In this document: positions 15,901 to 23,504 of the stretch, piece by piece
How positions within the stretch are numbered: the first letter of the stretch is position 1
How the letters are laid out: every line of letters begins with the position of its first letter
NCBI GenBank assembly: GCA_001724245.1
Contig: MEDX01000068.1
Location: forward strand, 1 to 23,504
Source of the DNA: Fonticula-like sp. SCN 57-25
Lineage: Eukaryota; Nucleariida; Rotosphaerida
Reading direction: 5' to 3'
DNA: 23,504 bases
Notes under the pieces: model-generated
The model's input: only the letters and a program-made list of their open reading frames with translations
Told to the model about the DNA's origin: nothing
The model's database searches: none
Translations under genes and position numbers: made by a program

Positions 15901-16755
15901 CCGTACGAGCGCGCCGAAAAGTTCCAGGTCGGCATCCGCGAGCTCGGCCAGACGGACGGCCTCACGTACCTCGACCAATTCCGGCTTTTGATTACGTCAA
16001 TCGGTAACGCGATTGGCTACGTGCGCATGGTGCGGTCGGGCGGGCTGCACTATAGCAGCAAGGCGATCAACTTTGTGCCGGATGTGGCGGAAATTATCGA
16101 GTTCCAGGACCTTATCAAGGAGGAGCAGATGTCGCAGGAGGACGCGGTGAGTGGTCGCCTGCTTGATGTCGCGATTGAAAACCTTTCAAAGAACTTTGGC
16201 GAGGCGACAGACTACTTTCAGCTGCTTGTCAATGTGTTTAGCAAAGAGTTCCGCGACACCAAAAACGTTCATCTTCGCAACTTTTACACGATTATTCCCG
16301 CTCTGACGATCAACTTTATCGAGACGCTTATTGCCACAAAGGAGCGCATTGACAAGAAGCGCAACGACGGCGCGACCTTTTCCGACGACGGGTTCGCCAT
16401 GGGCCTCGCGTACATTCTCAAGCTGCTCGACCAGAACCTCGCGTTCGACTCGCTGCACTGGTTCTCGAGCGTGCACGAGTACTACACGGCGCAGATTGAC
16501 GGCACGGCGCAGCGGCGCAGGGGCGAGCAGCTGCAGGCGCAGCAGGTGTTTAAGAGAAAGATGCAGTTTTACCAGCGCGAGTATGATTTGCTGTACGTGA
16601 CGTTGACGGGCGCGCGCATCTTTTTCAGGGAGGAGGGAGAGAACTTTGCGACGGCGACGGTCGAGAAGAAGGGGAGCGATAACGCCGAGAGCGCGGCGGA
16701 TGCGGGCACGATTCAGACGCCGGCAGAGGCGCCGCAGACGCCCACTGAGGGTTGA
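12958..16755 (+). CDS. WASHC4: WASH complex subunit SWIP (WASHC4/KIAA1033)
   Basis: Five exons (12958-13024, 13096-13355, 13406-13542, 13594-14334, 14463-16755) give 1165 residues; human SWIP has 1173. SWIP is a structural subunit of the WASH complex, which drives Arp2/3 actin branching on endosomes during retromer cargo sorting. The match is over the whole length and is clearest in KEFERFSKLSTEYADKLD at the N-terminus, IFMTVKKIPIVHLYGN, the central FDNLYNQVCCWMVRMQSEL, and HYSSKAINFVPD followed by the Asn/Phe-rich C-terminal half. The last intron (14335-14462, 128 nt) was read from the consensus donor gtacgc at 14335, giving NMAATFDNLYNQ; two later donors also keep the frame but are weaker. 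The C-terminal 40 residues are Ala/Thr/Glu-rich and probably disordered. It shares its promoter region with the NSUN-type gene. Confidence 0.93.
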
Positions 16756-17056
16756 GTTTGTTTGGTTTGTAGTGCTAGATGCGCTTTAATAGAATTTGGT
16801 TTATATGCAATTTGATACACATTACGAAAGCTGTGCAATTTGGATACAATTTGGGCTGTTTGTGAGTACTTTTTGATACTTTTGAGGACTTTCGGAGTAC
16901 TTTTGGGTATTTTTCAAGGTACTTTTTGATTCGTTCAGCTCGTTCCACATAAAGAGGTACTGATATTTGGTCTGTGCGCCTAGTTATGGCATGACATTGA
17001 CATAAAGTAGTACAAGTAGATGACAAAATGCAAAAATAAACAACTAAATATGCTAT
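16756..17056. other. Convergent 301-bp spacer between SWIP and UCH37
   Basis: No gene is supported. The sequence is AT-rich and contains three copies of a GTACTTTT-type element starting at 16866, 16897 and 16919, plus three similar GCAATTTG / CAATTTGG words at about 16808-16855. It probably represents two 3' UTRs end to end. Confidence 0.5.
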
Positions 17057-17956
17057 CTACTTGAACGCCGGCAGCGCGTTCATCCGCGCCATCTGCCTGA
17101 GCAGCTGGTACACAAACGGGTACCAGTTGTGCTTCCTGCGCACGTTCTCCTTTGCCTCTGCCTCTGCGAGCTCCTCTTCCGCGGCGATGGCGGCGAGCAG
17201 CTCATCTCTCCTGGCGGCCATCTCTGCGGCCTCGTGCGGCTCGACGGCCGTGATCGCCGCCTCGATCGTGGCGATCTCCTCCCTGCACGCCGCGCGCTTG
17301 TCTCGCGTGACGGCCAGCAGCGAGAAGCGCAGCTCGGACGACTCGTACAGCTTCATGCGCTCCTCGATGTGCGGCGCGGCGATGCTCAGCCAGTCGTCAG
17401 CATCGGGGCACGCGCCGAGATCGACGGGGCCGGGAAGGAGGCCGTCCAGCTCGTAGAGGCGGCCGTTCACGGGCACGTACGAGATAAAGTGGAACGCGTC
17501 CTCGGTGCCGCCGCTCTGCTGCTTCTCGTCGACGACCTCGAGGCGCGCAAAGCTGTTGTGCGCGGCGCGGATCGCATCGCTGTTGGTGATGGCGTCGCCC
17601 TTGAGATCAGGGGGAAAGTCGGAGGTGAACTCGCGGAACTGTGCAAGGTCGGTGCCGAGGTCAATGTCGGGGCGGTTAAGCAGGACGCTCAGGATCGCCT
17701 GCGTCGCGCACGCGTTCTGGATGCGCTGCTGCGCGAAAAAGACATTGGCGGGAGCGGGATCCGCCACCACGCGGGGGGCGGAGGACGGGACCCACTTGAA
17801 GAGGAAGATGAGGCCGTAGACGGGGCGGGGGATGTCCGCGTCAGCAAGAGTGTAAATCTCGCGGACCTGCACGTCGCGGACGCCAAAGTCGCGGATAAGC
17901 TCGGTGAACACGCCGGGATCGCTCTCGATCAGGCACCACGACGCAGAGTCGCCCAT
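17057..17956 (-). CDS. UCHL5: UCH37/UCHL5-type ubiquitin C-terminal hydrolase
   Basis: A single exon gives 299 residues. UCH37 trims ubiquitin chains at the 19S proteasome, where it is recruited by Rpn13, and in animals also at INO80. The start SWCLIESDPGVFTELI matches the family exactly. The catalytic set is complete: oxyanion Gln77 and nucleophile Cys83 in QQRIQNACATQA, His156 in EDAFHFISYVPV, Asp171 in LYELDG. A coiled-coil stretch (about 215-270, Ala/Glu-rich) and the C-terminal ULD motif ENVRRKHNWYPFVYQLL follow. The protein stops soon after this motif, so the Lys/Glu-rich extreme tail that binds Rpn13 in human UCHL5 is absent or greatly shortened. The in-frame ATG at 18001 would add 15 residues and run into the palindrome; the ATG at 17956 matches the family start. 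Its divergent partner is importin-9, 86 bp away. Confidence 0.95.
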   Translation of the reverse strand: MGDSASWCLIESDPGVFTELIRDFGVRDVQVREIYTLADADIPRPVYGLIFLFKWVPSSAPRVVADPAPANVFFAQQRIQNACATQAILSVLLNRPDIDLGTDLAQFREFTSDFPPDLKGDAITNSDAIRAAHNSFARLEVVDEKQQSGGTEDAFHFISYVPVNGRLYELDGLLPGPVDLGACPDADDWLSIAAPHIEERMKLYESSELRFSLLAVTRDKRAACREEIATIEAAITAVEPHEAAEMAARRDELLAAIAAEEELAEAEAKENVRRKHNWYPFVYQLLRQMARMNALPAFK

Positions 17957-18042
17957 GATGACAAAGTGAAACGCAGAATGGCAGAGTTGAAGGAATCGCA
18001 TGCGATTTTGGGTGCGATTTACATAGGTGTCAGCTCGACAGC
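17957..18042. promoter_or_regulatory. 86-bp divergent promoter with central palindrome ATCGCATGCGAT
   Basis: The whole space between the UCH37 and importin-9 start codons is 86 bp and must hold both promoters and both 5' UTRs. A perfect 12-bp palindrome at 17995-18006 lies within one base of its midpoint, and a further GCGATT follows at 18014-18019. No TATA box is seen. Confidence 0.6.
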
Positions 18043-21000
18043 ATGGAAGCAGGTGTCAAGGCGCTGCTGCAGGGCGCGCTGTCGCCGGTGCAGCAGGAGG
18101 TCGCCGCTTCCGAGGCGGCGCTTCGCAAGGCAGAGGAGGAGCATGAGAGTGCGTCTTTATGCTCTTATGCGCTATACGCTCACACTGCAATAGGCTTTCC
18201 TGCCGTCGTTGCGGGCATCGCGATCAACCGCGCCGAGCCCGTGGGCCTGCGTCAGCTCGCGCTGCTTCTTCTTCAGCAGTACGTGCGCCGCCACTGGACG
18301 GCGCTTTCGGAGCAGTACGTTGAAGGGACCATTGTCCCGTCAGAGGCGACCAAGGCGGCCGTTCGCCAGTCGCTGATCCCCAACCTTGCCGATCCGACGC
18401 ACCGCGTGCGCACCGTGTCGGCGTATGTGCTCGCCAAGATCGCGTACTGGGACTGGCCGGACCACTTTCCTCAGCTCTTCCCCGCGCTCGTTGACTGCCT
18501 CAAGAGCGGCGACGCGAACGCCGTGCACGGCGCGATGCGATGCCTGTCCGAATTCACGAGCGTCATCACGGACCAGCAGATCCCGGTGATCCTGCCTCAG
18601 CTGCTCCCCGAGCTGCTGCACATCGCCACCAACCCGCAGCTCTTTTCGTGCCGCGTGCGCTGCCGCGCCATCTCTGTGCTTCGCGCGTGCCTCACGAGCC
18701 TGTACATGCTGAGCGAGACGCACAAGAGCCAGGTCTCTGCCATGGTCAAGCAGGTGACCAGCCAGTGGCTCCCCGCCTTTACCGCTATCTTGTGCGAACA
18801 CCAATGTCACTTTAGTGTATTCTAACGCGCTTTATATTTGTTTAGCACGCAAATTGGCCCTGTTGGCGCGCCCACTGCCGACGAGAGCGACGGCCTCCTT
18901 CGCATGGAAGTCCTTCAATCGCTTGCTCTCCTCGTCAAATCCTTCCCGCAGTCAGTCAAGGACCTCCCGCCCGCCCTTCTCCAGGTCGTCTGGTCGAGCC
19001 TCGTCACCGCACGTGACGCCTACGTCACCTCTGTCGTGCACTCTGACGACGGCGAAGACGCTTCGTACGACTCTGACGGCGACGCCATCAGCCTCGCCTA
19101 CCAAGTCAGCGCCCTTTTCGACCTTGTCCGCGAGATGAGCGAGCGCAAAAAACTGCAGGCAATGCTTCGCCAGTCGCTCGACACGCTCATATACCTTCTC
19201 ATTGCCTACCTGCAAATCTCTGAAGAGCAAGTATCGTCGTGGCTCTCTGACGTGAACCAGTACTCGCAGGACACGGACGAGAACGAGTACCTTTCCGTGA
19301 GCGTCCGCAGCTCGAGCCAGGAACTTCTCATGACACTCTGCATGTCTTTCACCGCCCCCGCGCTCGTCGCCGTCGTTGCCGCCGTCTCGCGGCACTGCGC
19401 CGAAGCAGTTGAACTGCGCGGTTCGTCCTCGCCCGCCGCGCCGCACTGGTGGAAGCAGCAGGAAGCCGCAATGGCCGCCGTCGGGCTTCTCGCCGAAGAG
19501 CTGAGCGACGCCGCCGACGCCGGCCGCGTCCAGTTTTCCTTTGAGCAGTTTGCGCGCGCCGTCGTCGTGCCGTCGGCGACCGACGCGGCGCACCCATTCC
19601 TGCGCGGGCGCGCGCTCTGGCTCGCCAGCCGCATCACGCCGTCACTGCCCGACGCCATGAGCAGCGCGTTTCTGGATATGGCCGTGCACGCGCTCGAGCC
19701 GTCCGTCGCGCCGGTCGTCCGCGTCGACGCACTGCGCGCTTTAATGAACTTTATGCAGTCGTGCGACGGGACTGAAATTGCGCCGCACGCGCCGCGCCTG
19801 CTTGCTTCGCTGCCGCACTTGGCGGCGTCGGCGAGCGAAGATTTGCTGACTCTGTGTGCTGAAGCGCTTCGCATGTGCATTGCGGTGAGCGGCGAGACGG
19901 CGGTGCAGCACCGCGAGATGCTCGTGCCGTTTGTGCTGCAGCTGTGGGAGCGCGGACGTGACGACCTTATCGCGTCGAGCGCCGTCGTCGACATTGTTGA
20001 TGAGCTGGCGGCGCTGCCGGCGTGCCGCGAGACCCTTTTGCGTGCTGCGCTTCCCACTGTGCTGCACATTCTTCGCACGCCGACATTTGAAGCGGCCGTT
20101 CAGGGCATTGCACTGCAAGTGTTGTGTGCAATGCTGCGCTTTTCGACGACGCCAATTGAAGCTTCCTTGATGACTGACGCGTTCCCGCTCGTCGCGCACA
20201 TTGCAATTACGACGCAGGACGACTCGCAGCTCGTCCACGAGGCCACGGCGTGCCTGCGCTACTTTGTACTCCACGGCGCCGAGCAGATCGCCTCCTGGTC
20301 CTCTATTTCAGCATCTGGTTCCCCTGAAAGTGGCCTGCAAGTGCTCATGAATGTGATTGCACATGAGCTGCGCGCGTCATCCGAAACAGCGACGAGCAAC
20401 GTTGGCGAACTTGTCTTGACTGTCGTGCGTCGCATGGGCGGCCTGTTGGGCGATCTCCTTCCTCAGCTGCTTCGCGCTGTGCTTGACCGCCTCGCCAATG
20501 CGCGCTCCCTCGCGCTGACGCAATCACTTTTGCTCGTCTTTGCGCGCCTGATGCTCGACCATCTCGACGACGTTCTCGCCTTTCTCGTGTCGGTTCGCTA
20601 CCCGACCGACAGCGGCGCTGAGCAGGACGGCTTTCAAGTGCTTATGGAAAAGTGGTGCGAGCACGCGCACGACTTTACGTCTGCGTTCAGCGTCAAGATT
20701 AGCACGCTCGCGCTGCTGCGGCTGTACATGACGCGCAACCCGCGGCTACTTTCCACGACTGTTCCTGGCGACATTCCCGTGCAGGTGAACGAGGGAAGGC
20801 AGCTGAGGTCGAGGACAAAGAAGCGCGCTGAGGAAAGGCCGCGCATCCCATTGGCTGCAAAGCTGCTCAAGACGCTCGTCGGGGAACTCGCGACACTGCT
20901 TGAAAACAAGCACGGCGTGGCGCCGCCGGGTGAAGAAGATGACGGCGATTGGGTCGACAGCGGCGACGAAGAAGATGAAGATGAGGAAGGTGATGACGTG

Positions 21001-21321
21001 GCAGATTATGAAGGGACGTACCAGGCGAGGCACGGCACGCCGTTCGCGTCCGCCGACGAGATTGACCTGTCTGAGCTGCTCGAGGCGGGCAATGACGGCG
21101 ACGAAATCAACTTGGACGACGCGGCAGACGCACGTGACCCGGCGGTGCGGTCGGACCCGTATTATGGCGTGGATTTGGCGGCCGAGTTGCTTGGGTTCTT
21201 TAGGGCAGAGGCGGTGCAGCCGGCGGCGGTGCCGCTGTTGGCGTACTTTGGGGAGGCCGAGAATGACAGGCTGAAATTTATTATGGGGACGATTGTAAAG
21301 GCGGATGCGGCGGGAAAGTAG
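18043..21321 (+). CDS. IPO9: Importin-9-type karyopherin beta
   Basis: Three exons (18043-18148, 18194-18791, 18846-21321) give 1059 residues; human IPO9 has 1041. Importin-9 carries histones H2A-H2B, actin and ribosomal proteins into the nucleus and is released by RanGTP. The N-terminal importin-beta region is clear: LRQLALLLLQQYVRRHW, then IPNLADPTHRVRTVSAYVLAKIAYWDWPDHFPQLFP. The rest is made of helical HEAT-type pairs. The strongly acidic loop near the C-terminus (DDGDWVDSGDEEDEDEEGDD) is typical of importin-9 and its yeast relative Kap114, where it contacts histones. The first intron is 45 nt and keeps the frame, so the genomic frame also reads through it; it is accepted because it has the consensus gtgcgt donor and TAG acceptor and the read-through would insert 15 unrelated residues. 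The acceptor at 18845 restores FTQIGPVG. Confidence 0.94.
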
Positions 21322-21470
21322 AAAAGAGTTGTTTTGTATATAAATAATACAATTTTGGGCGTATTGGGCGCTTTTACATTACTTTTATGTTTGCAGCGCA
21401 CCAAATAATACATTTTATCAATTGGCATTCCATTCTGCCCCTGCTCAAAAGCGACGGTCGATTGATCGAT

Positions 21471-23425
21471 ATGGTGAGAATAGTAATCATGCCGACGAGC
21501 GGCCTTCAGAATGTTGAAGGGGCGACGGCCGTGCCGACGTTTGTCGTCACGCAGCCGTCGCGCGGCAACCTGGCGCGCAGCGGCTCGAGCAACAACCTCT
21601 CCATGCCGCGTAACCTCTCCAACTCGAATTTTACGATGCAGAGGAACCAGTCGTCAAACAGCCTAAACTCGATGGGCGCGCGGACCCTGTCGAGCCAGGA
21701 TCTCTCGCGCATGTCGGAGCAGATCGTAAAGTGCGTCTCGCTTTTATATATTAACTATACAATTTCATGCTTTGTTATGCTTTTGTGCATGTCTTTGTGC
21801 CTTTGCGCATACTAACGCCGATCATAGGCAGCCGAGCAAGCTCATGGAGCACTCGATGGCCAAGGAGGGCGACGGCTGGGAGATTGGTGACGTCGATGAG
21901 GACGACGTCCAGCGCAAATTCGACGACCTTTTCGTGGCGGACTTTCAGCGGACGCTCGAAAAAGAAGTGAATTCCGGCGACAAGAAGCTCACGACACTAA
22001 GTTTCCTTGATCTTTCTCCCATGATCAAGGACGGCATCGAGAGCATCGTCAAGGTACGCCGTGATTCCCATGTGTTTTCCGCATGAATCCCCATCCTTTT
22101 CACCTCATTTTCGTGGCTATTTTACTCACACTTTACTTTAGGACTCTTTCACGCGCTGCTTCCGCTCGCAGTCCACCAACCACTGGAACTGGAACTTTTA
22201 CCTGATGTCGCTGTACGCCATGGGCGTCGTCGTGCGCTACTGCATCCTGTTCCCGCTGCGCCTCCTCGTCCTTCTCCTCGGCTTCATGCTCTTTTTCATG
22301 GCCAAGCCCATTGTCAACCGCGCCTTCCGCAACGACCGCAAGCGCCGCCGCCACTTTCAGCGCCTCCTGATCCGCTTCCTCTGCGGCGCCTTTGCCCTCT
22401 CGTGGTCCGCCGTCATAAAGTACCACGGCGCGCGCCCGCCGCGCCGCGCCAACCAAGTTTTCGTTGCCAACCACACGTCGCTCATCGACGTCGTCGTGCT
22501 CGGCCTCGACCAGGTGTACTCTTTCGTCGGGCAGCGGCACGTCGGCTTTGTCGGCCTGCTGCAGGACTACCTGCTCGACGGCATGGACTGCCTGTGGTTC
22601 AACCGCATGGAGACGCAGGACAGGCAAATGGTGGCGAGGAAGATTAGGGAGCACGTGCAGGACCACGAAAAGACGCCGCTGCTCATCTTTCCCGAGGGGA
22701 CGTGCGTCAACAACAAGCACATTGTCATGTTCAAGAGAGGAGTACGGAAATTGTGGATGGGGAATATGGACTGACATTGGGTTAGGCTTTCGATTTGGGG
22801 GCAAGTGTGTGCCCAATTGCCATCAAGTACAAGTACGTAGAGTTTATTTTGCTATTTTGGTGCTATTTCGGTGCTTTTTGTGCAATCTGGGTCATATTTT
22901 GATTGTTTTGCCTCCTTTTGTGCACATTTTCGATCCTTTTCCACTCTTTTTTGGCTCTATCTAACCTCATTTCACAGCAAAATCTTTGTGGACGCCTTCT
23001 GGAACTCTAAAAAGCAGTCGTTCCCCGAGCACCTCTTCCGCCTCATGACGAGCTGGGCCGTCGTGGTGCGCATTTCCCGCCAAAAATCCCCCTCTTTTCT
23101 GACAGCCCTGCTGCAACCCTGTGCTTAGGCCGACGTGTACTACCTTGAGCCTCAGACGCGCCTTCCCGAAGAGAGCGTTACTGGCTTTGCCGACCGCGTC
23201 AAGAAGCTGATTGCCAAGCGCGCGCGCCTCGTGCCCGTGCCGTGGGACGGCTACCTAAAGTACTACCGGCCGCGGCCGTCGTTCCTCGAGCACCGCCAGC
23301 AGGTCGTTGCCAACATGCTGCGGTTCCGGTTCAACTTGACTGACGAGAACGAGACGGCGGGCGAGGGGGCGGCCGAGGCGCACGAGGAGGGCGAGGAAAG
23401 GAGAGACGAAAAGAAGGAGGATTAG
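21471..23425 (+). CDS. GPAT3/GPAT4-type glycerol-3-phosphate acyltransferase
   Basis: Six exons (21471-21730, 21828-22053, 22142-22741, 22786-22832, 22978-23065, 23129-23425) give 505 residues. The enzyme family adds a fatty acyl chain to glycerol-3-phosphate or lysophosphatidate in the ER, the first steps of glycerolipid synthesis. Acyltransferase motif I NHTSLID, motif III FPEGTCVNN and the VCPIAIKY block are intact, with the family's LIRYC-like segment (VVRYCILFPLRLL) before them and MTSWAVVADVYYLEP after. The 44-nt intron at 22742 is needed to give FKRGAFDLGASVCPIA. Intron 1 (21731-21827) contains a perfect TACTAAC branch-point sequence at 21810-21816. The first 90 residues are Ser/Asn/Arg-rich without the N-terminal membrane helix of animal GPAT3/4. 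A second in-frame ATG at 21489 is an equally good start (499 residues). GPAT and AGPAT activities cannot be told apart with certainty from sequence. Confidence 0.9.
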
Positions 23426-23504
23426 ATAGGGGAATTGTGTATTTTCATTTGTGTTTGTCGCTTTGGGGCCGCGGATATGGCCAGCAATATATATTGAGAC
23501 TATC
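23426..23504. other. Downstream flank of the acyltransferase gene
   Basis: The last 79 bp are AT-rich 3' flanking sequence. No coding feature or clear polyadenylation signal is seen before the window ends. Confidence 0.4.

Noticed and set aside
17129-18193. 354-residue plus-strand frame opposite UCH37
   Set aside because: The minus strand encodes a complete UCH37 with all catalytic residues. The plus frame is Asp/Gly/Ala/Arg-rich shadow.
1-23504. tRNA, rRNA, CRISPR arrays, transposons or viral genes
   Set aside because: I looked on both strands and found no cloverleaf with A/B boxes, no spaced identical repeats of CRISPR type, and no transposase, reverse transcriptase or capsid-like frame.

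Overview
This is a stretch of nuclear DNA from a single-celled eukaryote. The genes are interrupted by very short introns (mostly 44-70 nt) that end in pyrimidine-rich CAG or TAG. Coding sequence is strongly GC-rich, while introns and spacers are AT-rich. The protein set is wholly eukaryotic: histone chaperone, spliceosome factor, Ras-type GTPase, RhoGAP, Golgi traffic, WASH complex, proteasomal deubiquitinase, importin and ER acyltransferase. A WASH-complex subunit argues against Dikarya fungi. Gene density and intron size argue against animals and plants. I cannot place the lineage more closely. I see no tRNA, rRNA, mobile element or CRISPR array.

Layout (12 genes, about 2 kb per gene): a 5'-truncated DUF1275 membrane protein (+, 1-1405); ASF1 (+, 1956-2819); an RBM22/Ecm2-type splicing factor (-, 3063-4673); a GTPBP1-type GTPase (-, 4999-6830); a Ras-like GTPase fused to a UPF0132/DUF4870-like three-helix membrane domain (+, 7285-8681); an ASH-like/RhoGAP protein (+, 8948-10674); GOT1 (+, 10992-11647); an NSUN-type RNA m5C methyltransferase (-, 11741-12820); WASH subunit SWIP/WASHC4 (+, 12958-16755); UCH37/UCHL5 (-, 17057-17956); importin-9 (+, 18043-21321); and a GPAT3/4-type acyltransferase (+, 21471-23425). 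Three gene pairs share divergent promoters of 454, 137 and 86 bp. Three pairs converge with 243, 93 and 301 bp between stop codons. All multi-exon models were built by hand from splice sites; for the complete spliced genes the summed exon length is an exact multiple of three.

The most unusual item is the Ras/UPF0132 fusion. A complete Ras-type G domain has no CAAX prenylation box and is joined through a normal short intron to three transmembrane helices. It would therefore be an integral-membrane small GTPase. The next gene downstream on the same strand is a RhoGAP with an intact arginine finger. A second window-wide signal is the 5' splice site: 32 of 37 modelled introns begin GTRCG rather than GTRAG. 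A third is a set of recurring upstream motifs (TGCAAAC tandem units, ACGT-core sites, inverted repeats) found in several promoters, including the ASF1 promoter, which also carries an E2F-like site.

By function the neighbours fall into general housekeeping groups: chromatin and nuclear import (ASF1, importin-9), membrane traffic and the endomembrane system (GOT1, SWIP, the ASH-like/RhoGAP, GPAT), RNA (RBM22, NSUN) and protein turnover (UCH37). No operon-like pathway is evident.
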